Of a stretch of 64,000 bases of DNA, positions 20,740-29,978 are shown in pieces. Position numbers and translations under genes: made by a program. Source of the DNA: Myxococcales bacterium (GTDB lineage: Bacteria; Myxococcota_A; Polyangia; Fen-1088); assembly GCA_003142855.1 (NCBI GenBank), contig PLNW01000151.1:1-64000 (forward strand), read 5' to 3'. Below the pieces are notes generated by a model, which was given only the letters and a program-made list of their open reading frames with translations, was not told the DNA's origin and did not search any database. Position 1 is the stretch's first letter. Every line of letters begins with the position of its first letter.

Positions 20740-21228
20740 GTGGCGGGCGGGGCCGGGCGCAAGAACCGATCCGACGAGAACAAGGTTCTGGCGCGCAATC
20801 GAAAGGCGCGCCATGAGTACGAAATCGACGAGACCCTGGAGGCAGGCCTTGCCCTGGTCGGCTCTGAGGTCAAGTCCATCCGCGACGGGAAAGTGACCCT
20901 GATCGATGCCTATGCCAGCGTGGAAAGCGGCGAGGCGTGGCTGCACCAGTTGGACATCGGCGTCTATTCATTTGCCCACGCGCGCAACCATGACCCGCGC
21001 CGGCGGCGCAAGCTGTTGCTGCACCGGCAAGAGATCGATCGCCTGGTGGCGAAAGTACGCGAGAAGGGTTACACCCTGATCCCGCTTTCGCTCTACGAAA
21101 AGCGCGGCCGCGTGAAGGTGGAACTGGCGCTGGTGCATGGCAAGCAGCAATACGACCGGCGCGAGGACGTCAAGAAGCGCGAAGCCCAGCGCGAAATGGA
21201 TCGCGCCATGTCACGCCGACGAAGCTAG
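20740..21228 (+). CDS. smpB: SsrA-binding protein SmpB
   Basis: NRKARHEYEIDETLEAGLALVGSEVKSIRDGKVTLIDAYASVESGEAWLHQLDI ... HDPRRRRKLLLHRQEIDRL; KRGRVKVELALVHGKQQYDRRE. Confidence 0.96.
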   Translation: MAGGAGRKNRSDENKVLARNRKARHEYEIDETLEAGLALVGSEVKSIRDGKVTLIDAYASVESGEAWLHQLDIGVYSFAHARNHDPRRRRKLLLHRQEIDRLVAKVREKGYTLIPLSLYEKRGRVKVELALVHGKQQYDRREDVKKREAQREMDRAMSRRRS

Positions 21229-21254
21229 ACAGCATCGCGTGGACCGCGGATCGA

Positions 21255-21285
21255 GCTAGCTGTTTCTCACAGAGAAATAGCTAAC
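21255..21285. terminator. Hairpin between convergent smpB and the ArsR gene; possible bidirectional terminator
   Basis: AGCTGTTTCTC-ACA-GAGAAATAGCT, about 12-bp stem with one G-U pair, located between convergent stops. Confidence 0.55.
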
Positions 21286-21286
21286 T

Positions 21287-21865
21287 TCACTCTTTGTCCA
21301 CCCGCCAATACTTGCCGCCGCCTCCCTCTCTCGCCATGTAGCCGAAGTCCACCAGCCAGCGGCGCAGGCGGGCGGTATCGTCGTTGAACTTCGACAGGAT
21401 CTCGTTGACTCGCTTTTCCGTGTAGCGCACGCCGTGACTGAATGAGGGCAGCACGTGGCGGAGCAGCACGCGGAATTTCCTTTCCTGCATGGGGAAGGCC
21501 TTGATCCGGCCGTCGGCCGTGGTGAAGGTGGCCAGCACCTTGCGATCGAAGTCACATAGGTCTTGCTCGCTGGCCGGGCGCGCCGGCTGCGCCTGCGCCA
21601 GCATTTCTTTCGCCATGCCGGACAGGGCGTCGGTCTTCAAAGAGTAGAGGTTGTAGTAGCTCTCGCTGCGCGAGGCGACCAGGCCCGCGCACGCCAGACG
21701 AGCCAAATGGTGCGACACCGTCGAGGCACCCACGCCCAGAGTTTCGCTGAGCTGTTCCACGGTGTAGGCCCGCTGGGCCAGCAGCCCCACGATGCGCAGG
21801 CGGTTGGGCTCGCCCAGTACCTTGAAGAACTCCACCAAGTTTTCCACGTGTGGTTTGCTGTTCAT
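21287..21865 (-). CDS. ArsR-family winged-helix regulator with DUF2087-like C-terminal domain
   Basis: VLGEPNRLRIVGLLAQRAYTVEQLSETLGVGASTVSHHLARLACAGLV; C-terminal KAFPMQERKFRVLLRHVLPSFSHGVRYTEKRVNEILSKFNDDTARLRRWLVDFGYMAREGGGGKYW. Confidence 0.88.
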   Translation of the reverse strand: MNSKPHVENLVEFFKVLGEPNRLRIVGLLAQRAYTVEQLSETLGVGASTVSHHLARLACAGLVASRSESYYNLYSLKTDALSGMAKEMLAQAQPARPASEQDLCDFDRKVLATFTTADGRIKAFPMQERKFRVLLRHVLPSFSHGVRYTEKRVNEILSKFNDDTARLRRWLVDFGYMAREGGGGKYWRVDKE

Positions 21866-21876
21866 CTTGACGTCAC

Positions 21877-21888
21877 CGAATTAATTCG
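21877..21888. promoter_or_regulatory. 12-bp perfect palindrome, candidate ArsR operator
   Basis: CGAATTAATTCG about 12 nt upstream of the regulator start, in the divergent interval with GH31. Confidence 0.4.
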
Positions 21889-21983
21889 ATAACTATAGAA
21901 GTAGTACCAGGACCCGTCAAGCAGAGATCGCTAGCCATTCCCACCGCGGTCGTGAAAGAATTCCGCCCTCTCAAGGAGGTTCC

Positions 21984-24851
21984 ATGGGTCGCATCGCGAA
22001 GTCTCTCATATTGCTCGTCGCTGGCGCCGGATGCTCGGGTGTGCGCGGCTCGGGCCAACCGGCTTCAGTTCCAGCTTCCGTGAGCCTGCAGCGCCTGCCC
22101 GAAGGCCTTGTCGTCCGCGTGGGCGACGGCTTTCTCAAGCTCGAGGTCTGCGCAGACGACGTCGTCCGGGTTGCCTACGCCAAGGACCAGGCCTTCTTTG
22201 CCCGCCAAAGTCTGGCGGCGCAGCCGAAACGCTGCGAGGGCGCGCAGTTCGAGGTGACCGAGGGCGCAGGCACGGCAACTCTCGTCACGTCGAAGCTCCG
22301 CGTCCGCATCGACCTCGCCACGGGCAGGGTGGCGTTCTTCGACCCCGCCGGCGCTCCGGTTCTCGAGGAGAAGGACGGCGGCCGGACGATCATGGCCGCG
22401 ACCGTCCAGGGAGAAGACACGCAGCACGTGCGACAAGAGTGGCTGCCCCAGGCCGACGAGGCGCTCTACGGTCTGGGTGAGAACCACCTCGGCCTCTTGA
22501 ACCTGAAGGGGTACGACCTCGACCTCTGGCAGCACAACGGCACCATCGTGATTCCCTTCCTGGTTTCAAGCCGCGGCTGGGGCATCCTCTGGGACAACAC
22601 TTCCTTCACGCGATTCGGAGATCTGCGCGAGTTCGCGCCCATCCCGCCCGAGCGCCTCTTCGACGCCAGCGGCAAGCGCGGCGGCCTGACCGGATCCTAC
22701 TACCGCGGCGCAGATTTCAAGCACCTGGTTGGCGAGCGTGTTGATCGCAGCATCGACATCGCGCTGTCGAGCAAAGAGAAGAAACCCAATCAGCTCATTT
22801 TCGCCGGCTTGCCCGAAGGCCCGGCCAGCGTGCGCTGGGCGGGCGAGGTCGAGCCGGAGGTTTCCGGCGACTACACCTTCCAGACCTTCTCGAACAACGG
22901 CATCAAGCTCTGGGTCGACGATCGGCTGGTCATCAACCATTGGCGGCAAGGCTGGCTGCCCTGGAAGGACGTGGCCAAGGTGCGGCTCGAGGCCAAGCGC
23001 CGAACCAAGATCCGGCTCGAGTGGAACAAGGATCAAGGGATGGAGACGGTGCAGTTGCTATGGAAATCCCCGGGTAAAGGCCCCCAGACGACGTCGCTCT
23101 GGTCAGAGGTCGGGGACGGCATCGACTACTATTTCGTTTACGGTCCCGAGCTGGACAAGGTCGTGGCGGGCTACCGGCGCATCACCGGGCCGGCGCCGAT
23201 GATCCCGCGCTGGGCGTTGGGGCTCTGGCAAAGCCGGCAGCGTTACGAGACGGCGAAAGCCAGCCTCGACGTTGTGGACGGTTTCCGCTCGCGTGGCATT
23301 CCCTTCGACAACATCGTGCAGGACTGGTTCTACTGGAAGGAAGACACCTGGGGCTCGCACGAATTCGACAAGACCCGCTTTCCCGATCCGGATGGGTGGG
23401 TCCGCAAGATCCACGAGAAGCACGCCCGTCTCATGATCTCGGTGTGGGGCAAGTTCTATCCGGGCACGAAGAACTTCGAGGCCATGCGCTCCCAAGGGTT
23501 CTTGTACGGGCTCAACTTGAGTGAAGGGCTGCGCGATTGGGTCGGCGACGGAGGCTATCCGTACACGTTCTATGACGCGTTCAATCCGGAGGCGGGCAAG
23601 CTCTTCTGGTCGCAGATGGAACAGTCGCTGTTTCGCAAGAAGGTGGACGCCTGGTGGCTGGACGCGCCGGAGCCGGACCTGTTGCCGACGCCCACGCTCG
23701 ATGGACAGCGCACCCACATGCACCCGACCGCGCTCGGCTCCGGTTCGCGCATGCTCAATGCGTATTCGCTGATGAACAGCAAGACCGTGTACGAAGGGCA
23801 GCGATCTGTGGCGCCCGACCAGCGGGTCTTCATCTTGACCCGCTCGGCGTTCGCGGGAAATCAGCACTATGGCGCGGCAGTCTGGTCGGGCGACATCACC
23901 TCGACCTGGACGGCGCTGCGGATGCAGATTCCGGCCGGACTTGGGTTGTCGGTCTCGGGCATCCCGTACTGGACCATGGACATCGGGGGATTCTCCGTGC
24001 CGGCGCGCTTCGCGGCCGAGCACCCCACCGCCGAGGATGCCGAGGAATGGCGTGAGCTGAACGCCCGCTGGTTCCAGTTCGGCACCTTCGTCCCACTCTT
24101 GCGCGTGCACGGCGAGGCGCCGAAGCGCGAAATGTGGGAACTGGGCGGCGAAAAGCACCCCGCCTACCAGGCCGAGCTGAAGTTCGACCGGATACGCTAC
24201 CGCCTCCTTCCTTATGTCTACTCGCTCGCGGGCGCCGTCACGCACGAGGGCGGAACCATCATGCGGCCGCTGGTCATGGACTTTCGCGCAGACGCAAAGG
24301 CGCGGGACACGGCCGATCAGTACCTCTTCGGGCCTGCGTTCCTGGTGAGCCCGGTAGCCACGTACAAAGCTCGAAGTCGAGCCGTCTACCTGCCGGGCGC
24401 GACCAGTTGGTACGACTTCTGGACGGGTGCGAATGTCCCGGGCGGACAGACCATCGAGGTGCCGGCGCCGTACGACTCGATGCCCATTCACGTGAAGGCC
24501 GGTTCCATCATTCCGACCGGTCCCGAGATCGCGTACACGGACGAAAAGCCTGCTGACCCGATCGTGCTCTGGATCTACACGGGAGCCGATGGTGCGTTTA
24601 CGCTGTACGAAGATGACGGTGTCACATACGGCTACGAGAAAGGCGCCTGCGCGCGCATCCCCATCCGCTGGAACGACGCCACTCGCACGCTCTTCATCGG
24701 GAAGCGAGAGGGGTCCTACCCGGGCATGCAGAAAGAGCGGACGTTCGATGTCGTCTTGGTATCGAAGGCGAAACCGGTCGGGTTTTCCTTTGCCCCTAAA
24801 GCGGACAAGAGCGTTCGCTACGATGGCGCCGCCGTGGAGCTGAAGCTGTAA
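21984..24851 (+). CDS. GH31 alpha-xylosidase-like lipoprotein with PA14 domain inserted in the N-terminal region
   Basis: RBS AAGGAGG; lipobox VAGAGC; EALYGLGENHLG; WWLDAPEPDLLP catalytic motif; PA14-like GLTGSYYRGADF...WAGEVEPEVSGDYTFQTFSNNGIKLWVDDRLVINHW. Confidence 0.9.
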   Translation: MGRIAKSLILLVAGAGCSGVRGSGQPASVPASVSLQRLPEGLVVRVGDGFLKLEVCADDVVRVAYAKDQAFFARQSLAAQPKRCEGAQFEVTEGAGTATLVTSKLRVRIDLATGRVAFFDPAGAPVLEEKDGGRTIMAATVQGEDTQHVRQEWLPQADEALYGLGENHLGLLNLKGYDLDLWQHNGTIVIPFLVSSRGWGILWDNTSFTRFGDLREFAPIPPERLFDASGKRGGLTGSYYRGADFKHLVGERVDRSIDIALSSKEKKPNQLIFAGLPEGPASVRWAGEVEPEVSGDYTFQTFSNNGIKLWVDDRLVINHWRQGWLPWKDVAKVRLEAKRRTKIRLEWNKDQGMETVQLLWKSPGKGPQTTSLWSEVGDGIDYYFVYGPELDKVVAGYRRITGPAPMIPRWALGLWQSRQRYETAKASLDVVDGFRSRGIPFDNIVQDWFYWKEDTWGSHEFDKTRFPDPDGWVRKIHEKHARLMISVWGKFYPGTKNFEAMRSQGFLYGLNLSEGLRDWVGDGGYPYTFYDAFNPEAGKLFWSQMEQSLFRKKVDAWWLDAPEPDLLPTPTLDGQRTHMHPTALGSGSRMLNAYSLMNSKTVYEGQRSVAPDQRVFILTRSAFAGNQHYGAAVWSGDITSTWTALRMQIPAGLGLSVSGIPYWTMDIGGFSVPARFAAEHPTAEDAEEWRELNARWFQFGTFVPLLRVHGEAPKREMWELGGEKHPAYQAELKFDRIRYRLLPYVYSLAGAVTHEGGTIMRPLVMDFRADAKARDTADQYLFGPAFLVSPVATYKARSRAVYLPGATSWYDFWTGANVPGGQTIEVPAPYDSMPIHVKAGSIIPTGPEIAYTDEKPADPIVLWIYTGADGAFTLYEDDGVTYGYEKGACARIPIRWNDATRTLFIGKREGSYPGMQKERTFDVVLVSKAKPVGFSFAPKADKSVRYDGAAVELKL

Positions 24852-25029
24852 GGAGTCTGCTCCCCGCATAGGTGCGATTTTCTCGGGATTCGCCGGCCAG
24901 ATGCGGGACGGACTCGGGGAACACGTTGTGGTTAGCACCCATGTCCGCTCGCCGGACGGCGGCGAATTTGCTACAACAAGTCGCGTGGAGCGGATAGGAT
25001 CTCCCCCCAAAATGAGGAAGAAGAACCCG

Positions 25030-25560
25030 ATGTCATATCGTATTGCTCATCCAGTAGCGTCGGTGGTCGGCGGGGTGCTCGGCGGGTTGGTCTTGCTCGG
25101 GTGCGCGGTGACACAGCTGGGCGCCACCGCTGCGGACCTCGCGCGGGCACAAGATCAGGCTGCAGCAGGCGCGACCACGTACGCGAGCGAGTGTGCCAGG
25201 TGCCACGGCCAGCGTGGCGAAGGACTTGCAAGCGCGCCGGCGCTCATGGGGCCCGGCGCCCTGCCTGAGTACCCGCGCAACAGCGGAGGCTCGGGCGACC
25301 CGGGGTTCATCGACGGCCAGCAGCTACAGATCGAGGCGCAAGCGCGACCGGCGGGCGCGGCGTGGCGCGACCCCTTCCGGAACGCCCAGGATGTGTACAG
25401 TTTCACGAGCACACACATGCCCAAGCAACATGCGGGTGAGATCAAGCAGGGCGACTACTGGGCTCTGGTGAACTTCCTACTCGCGGCACAGGGGGCGACC
25501 CTGCCAGCGGGCGGCATCGGCCCTGCCAACGCGAGCTCGATTCCGATTCCCAAGCGCTGA
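25030..25560 (+). CDS. c-type cytochrome lipoprotein
   Basis: Lipobox LVLLGC; CARCHGQRGEG heme motif; later Met in STHMPKQHAGEIKQGDYWALVNFLLA. Confidence 0.88.
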   Translation: MSYRIAHPVASVVGGVLGGLVLLGCAVTQLGATAADLARAQDQAAAGATTYASECARCHGQRGEGLASAPALMGPGALPEYPRNSGGSGDPGFIDGQQLQIEAQARPAGAAWRDPFRNAQDVYSFTSTHMPKQHAGEIKQGDYWALVNFLLAAQGATLPAGGIGPANASSIPIPKR

Positions 25561-25762
25561 TGGCGACGCAGGTCGGCTAGCCAATAGTTAACGGGCTTGC
25601 CGAATTCATTTGATCTGCCGCGGAACTCTCGTGCTACTGTGCTCGAAGCCAAGCCGTGACGCAGAGCGCATTAACATTGCTGCCCTTGAGCCATGATTCC
25701 TTCTGTCGTGGTATTCGATCCACGCGGCTGGCCCGAGAAGCCCACCTTCTGATCGAGGCTTG

Positions 25763-27289
25763 ATGGTGCGTCTGCAATACCGTTACGCGTTCCTGGTGCA
25801 GATCGCGCTCCTACTCGCGGCTGGCGCGGCGCGAGCCGACGAAGCCGTGCCCGCCGCGCCCACTGACTCTCTACCGGGGTCCTCGATCCCGCCCGGTCTG
25901 GGATTGGCGCCCGAGGCGCCGCCCGCGCCCCCCGCGCCAGGCGGGAGGGCTCCTTCGTTCGGCGCGCCCGCCCCGGCGAGCGCCTCGTCGTTTCGTTTCG
26001 ACGGCCGATTGTTCGGTTGGCAGGCCGTCGGGATTGGAAGGACACCAGGCACTGCGCCGGAGGGCTATTCCGGAACGGCGCTGCACATGCCGGCGCTTTC
26101 GGCGGGCAAGAACCCATTTTGGCCTGGCGCAGGCGCCGCCCTGAATTTGACATACGGCAACTCCCTGGTGACCGCCTTCGCAAGCTACTACGTGAACCTC
26201 AAGAACAAGGAGTACCAGGGCTACGAGAACGCGTTTAGAGGGCCTGGCTTCGGCACGGCCTGGATTCTGATCACGCCCCAGCCCCTCGGAAGACTGCGTT
26301 TGCAGTTTCGCATGGGCGCGTTCAGCGAGGTCGCCGCCGGACCTGGCCAGTGGGGGTGGGGCATCTACGGGCCCCTGCTCGCGGTGCGCGGCTACGGCGA
26401 GGCGACGTACGGGGATTGGGACATGACGCCCGACTTGCATCTTACCTTTATTCACGGGCTGTTCGTTGTTCCCGGCGTGCCCGAGAGCTTCCCCCGTGGC
26501 GATTACTTCGCCTGGATCGAGACGGGCACATCGAGCTTTGTGAACCACGCTCACGTTGGACTCACTTACAAGAATCAATACACCCTCAAGTTCCACTACG
26601 CCTCCGACTATGGGACGGACGAGCGCACGTACCTCAACACGGCCCTGAACGGGCTTCCCAGGGACGGCCGGATGGACACCTATCTCGCCGAGGCGCGCTG
26701 GACAAGTTACCCCTGGGGACAGGTCGGGTTGAGTGGCGGACTCTACAATTTCCTGCACGCCGCCTCAGTTGGCGACGGGGTGTGGTGGGGCATCGATTGG
26801 ACGCAAGGCGCCCGTGAGATGATCGGCAAGTTCATCGGGTCGGGCAGCTACGGAAACGGCAAGGTTGCCGTGCTCAGCGCCGAGTACGATTTCAGCGTAG
26901 CGCCCATCCTCTGGGCCCCGCGCAGCTTCTCCGGCCAGGCCCCGGACTTGCGCGTTGCCATTGCGGCGCTACTGCACTTCACGGTTGCGACCGACGACCC
27001 CCTGTACAAGAAGGCGAGCGGGTATTACATCGGGCTCGAAACCGAATACCGGATGTCGTCGTTGTTCAGCGTGATGTTGAAGAGCTACGGCGAAAGCCGC
27101 GACAGCAACTTCGGACGCTACAGCGTCTACAGTGTCAATCCCGGCATCGCGTTCCACTCCGACTGGTGGAGCACGGACCGCATAGAACTGTACTACAGCC
27201 GGCGCTTCTACAGCGCCGCCGCGGACCCCAACTCCGCCCAGCCGCTCGACCATCACATGGTCGCGCTCGGGGGCTACATCACCTTCTGA
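25763..27289 (+). CDS. Predicted outer-membrane beta-barrel protein (paralog 1)
   Basis: Signal peptide; Pro/Ala linker; repeated amphipathic aromatic strands; C-terminal HHMVALGGYITF ends in Phe. Confidence 0.65.
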   Translation: MVRLQYRYAFLVQIALLLAAGAARADEAVPAAPTDSLPGSSIPPGLGLAPEAPPAPPAPGGRAPSFGAPAPASASSFRFDGRLFGWQAVGIGRTPGTAPEGYSGTALHMPALSAGKNPFWPGAGAALNLTYGNSLVTAFASYYVNLKNKEYQGYENAFRGPGFGTAWILITPQPLGRLRLQFRMGAFSEVAAGPGQWGWGIYGPLLAVRGYGEATYGDWDMTPDLHLTFIHGLFVVPGVPESFPRGDYFAWIETGTSSFVNHAHVGLTYKNQYTLKFHYASDYGTDERTYLNTALNGLPRDGRMDTYLAEARWTSYPWGQVGLSGGLYNFLHAASVGDGVWWGIDWTQGAREMIGKFIGSGSYGNGKVAVLSAEYDFSVAPILWAPRSFSGQAPDLRVAIAALLHFTVATDDPLYKKASGYYIGLETEYRMSSLFSVMLKSYGESRDSNFGRYSVYSVNPGIAFHSDWWSTDRIELYYSRRFYSAAADPNSAQPLDHHMVALGGYITF

Positions 27290-27306
27290 ACCGAAAGCGC
27301 TCGACG

Positions 27307-28857
27307 ATGCCAACCCTATTTTCCGCACCTCGACACGGCTGGAACATTTCAGGAATCATCCTGGCTTTGCTCGCCATGCCCTCGCTGGCAATGGCCGCGG
27401 ACGAGGGGCTTCCGAGACTTGGACTCTCGCCGGCCGAGCCGCAGGTGCGTAGTGCGACCCCTTCGATCCCGTTCGGTATCAATCCAGCCGAGTCCAAGGA
27501 GTTCGTGCTCGATTTCCACGGCTACCTGCTCTTGCCCGCCACCGTCGGCGTGCATGATCGCCCGATCACGGAACGTACGGACCCTCTCGACTCGACCAAA
27601 ACCGTGGACACGGGGGGGGGCACGGTCCTCCATTCGCCGCCGCTCATGGCCCAGGACCTCCGGAGTTTCGAGTACACGGGCGCGGTGCCGACCCCCTGGG
27701 GGCAGCTCAACTTCATCTACGGCAATAAGACCGTGTCAGGCACGGTCATTCTGGCGGCTTCGACCTTCAGCGATGCGGCGGGGTACTACAACATCCCCGC
27801 ACAGTTGGGCGTGAACGATGCGTTCATCACGGTGAATGCGACCAAGTATTTCGGCTTCCCCTTCCAACTGTACGTCGGCGCCTATACGGGCCGATACGGT
27901 GCCATGGGCGCGTACGATGCTGGGCGCTACGCCACGCCGCTTATCGCACGCACCAACAGCATCGGCGAGACCATCACAACGGGCTACAAGCTCGGCGAGT
28001 TCTTTCTTGTGCTGGAGCAGGGGCTTGGCGGCCAGCTCGGACGGCCGCCCATCGGCCTGGTTCCGGCCGCCTGGAACGACTTCGCGGACGCCAACGTGGG
28101 CGCGACCTTTGTCGGCCACGTACATCTTGGCCTCGCCTATGGTGGACTCGGCCGGCTTGGTCTGCACTACCTGGCGGCCTGGACCCAGGACGATCAGGTC
28201 GCCTCAGGTCTAGTCCCGAATGGACAGATCACGGTGCTGGGTGCCGACGCCCAGGTCACTGCAGGACGCTATGGTCACCTCTACGTCGGGACGGCCTACA
28301 CCAAGGCCAGAGACGCGGCGACGATTTCCGGTGCGATTGAAATCCTGAACGCACGCGGTGGGCCCGAGCTCATGGCGCAGTACCTCGGCCCCAATAGCAA
28401 TGGCAACGGCTCGCTCACTACCTTCGGCGCGCAGTACGATCTCAGCGTCGCGAGGCTGGTTTTCGACAAGCTGTACACGGGCATGAGTCCGGATGTCCTG
28501 GTCAGCCTGTTCACTGTCGGGACCTCGGTGAGCAGCGACGATAAGGACTACAACGGCGTATTCAAGGTGAAGCTGGGCGGCGAGGTCACCTATCTAATGA
28601 AATCATGGTTGGGCCTATCCGAGCGGTTCGATCACGTTCGCCTCCACGGCGCCGACTCGAAGAAAGCCTTCACGATCATGACGACCCGCTTGCTGTTCCA
28701 CACCGGCTGGAGGAGCCGCGATGAGTTCGCACTCCACTACTCCTACTTCCAGAACGGCAGCGATATCGTAGCCCTGACGGGGCTCCCTCCTGGATCGGGT
28801 CCTAATGCAAACCCGGATCGTCACGTCGTCACGTTGTCCGGCACCTTCTGGTGGTAG
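27307..28857 (+). CDS. Predicted outer-membrane beta-barrel protein (paralog 2)
   Basis: Signal peptide ILALLAMPSLAMAA; strand pattern and PWGQ/YGN motifs shared with the upstream paralog; C-terminal DRHVVTLSGTFWW. Confidence 0.65.
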   Translation: MPTLFSAPRHGWNISGIILALLAMPSLAMAADEGLPRLGLSPAEPQVRSATPSIPFGINPAESKEFVLDFHGYLLLPATVGVHDRPITERTDPLDSTKTVDTGGGTVLHSPPLMAQDLRSFEYTGAVPTPWGQLNFIYGNKTVSGTVILAASTFSDAAGYYNIPAQLGVNDAFITVNATKYFGFPFQLYVGAYTGRYGAMGAYDAGRYATPLIARTNSIGETITTGYKLGEFFLVLEQGLGGQLGRPPIGLVPAAWNDFADANVGATFVGHVHLGLAYGGLGRLGLHYLAAWTQDDQVASGLVPNGQITVLGADAQVTAGRYGHLYVGTAYTKARDAATISGAIEILNARGGPELMAQYLGPNSNGNGSLTTFGAQYDLSVARLVFDKLYTGMSPDVLVSLFTVGTSVSSDDKDYNGVFKVKLGGEVTYLMKSWLGLSERFDHVRLHGADSKKAFTIMTTRLLFHTGWRSRDEFALHYSYFQNGSDIVALTGLPPGSGPNANPDRHVVTLSGTFWW

Positions 28858-28867
28858 CCTCACTGTC

Positions 28868-29938
28868 ATGAGCCTCAAGCCTGCATCGAGCGCCCAGTTG
28901 CCACGATTGGCCAGGCCGGCCCTCGTGCTGCTCCTCGGTCTTGGCGGAGCGGTCGGATGCAGCGCATACCCCACCTTGAGGGACGAGCCCATCAACTGCT
29001 CGGCCGATTCCGACTATGAGTTCGACCCCAGTACCGTGTCGACGAACATGCGGTGCGACCGTGACTCCACCCCTGATTGCGGTCAGAGCGCCCCGAGCCT
29101 GGCGCCGATCGAGGGCGGGGGTCGGTGCGGCAGCAACGCGGCCCTGGAGATTAGTCTGGTACACAACAATGATTGGGGGGCCCACTGTCCATTCACCAGC
29201 TTCATCGTAAACTACGGCACGTCTGACGCAGGAACCTCGACCTCCCTCCCGCGTGACGAGTCGGCCTGGGAGGGGCTGTCGTTCTGGGCGCGCGCCCCTG
29301 GCAACGTGAGCAAGGGCTTCACGGTCTACCTCGACGACGCGAATACGACGGTGATGGACATCAACTACACGCCAGGTGGTCACGACAAAATCTACAACGC
29401 CGCCGACGGAGGACTCGGGGGTTCGACGATCAACGCGGCGGTAGATCCGGCCACAAATCAGATCATTTCGGGCTCTGCCGTTGCTTCGCGGCAGCCTGAT
29501 GAGACCGGAAACAACAAGGGCAACAGCTACTATGTTGTCATGCTCGTGACAAGCGAGTGGGTTTTCTACACCATCCCGTGGAAACAGTTCACGCAGCAAC
29601 CATACCCGAATCGGGCTCCCAATTCGATTCTGACCCAGACTGGGGACGTGCCCGGAACCGCGCTCCTGACCAACCAACTCTATGGTCTCACCATTGGGCC
29701 CCCGAAGGAGGCGCCGTTTGACCTCTGGCTTGACCAGGTGACCTTCTACCGCAAGAAGGGGCACGGGCCGGATGCGGGACCCGATGCACTGGCGGCAGTT
29801 CCGGATGCGGGACTCGATGCCCCGGCGGCGGGCGCGGATGCGGGACCCGATGCCCCGGCGGCAGGCGCGGACACAGAACCCGATGTCGCGGCGGCAGATG
29901 CAGATGTAGACGCAGAACCAGATGCAGCGCAGATGTGA
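28868..29938 (+). CDS. Lipoprotein with CBM11-like/jelly-roll domain and Asp/Ala/Pro repeat tail
   Basis: Lipobox GGAVGC; SAWEGLSFWARAPGNVSKGFTVYLDDANT...WVFYTIPWKQF...FDLWLDQVTFY; tail of PDAGPDAPAAGAD-type repeats. Confidence 0.65.
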   Translation: MSLKPASSAQLPRLARPALVLLLGLGGAVGCSAYPTLRDEPINCSADSDYEFDPSTVSTNMRCDRDSTPDCGQSAPSLAPIEGGGRCGSNAALEISLVHNNDWGAHCPFTSFIVNYGTSDAGTSTSLPRDESAWEGLSFWARAPGNVSKGFTVYLDDANTTVMDINYTPGGHDKIYNAADGGLGGSTINAAVDPATNQIISGSAVASRQPDETGNNKGNSYYVVMLVTSEWVFYTIPWKQFTQQPYPNRAPNSILTQTGDVPGTALLTNQLYGLTIGPPKEAPFDLWLDQVTFYRKKGHGPDAGPDALAAVPDAGLDAPAAGADAGPDAPAAGADTEPDVAAADADVDAEPDAAQM

Positions 29939-29978
29939 GACGAAAGTGAATCAGCTTGTCGGAAAACGAGAGGTTCCC

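Noticed and set aside
21229-21290. tmRNA (ssrA) next to smpB
   Set aside because: Interval is too short and contains only a terminator-like hairpin
23103-25010. 635-aa minus-strand ORF over GH31
   Set aside because: Antisense shadow of a clear GH31 enzyme; no recognisable motifs
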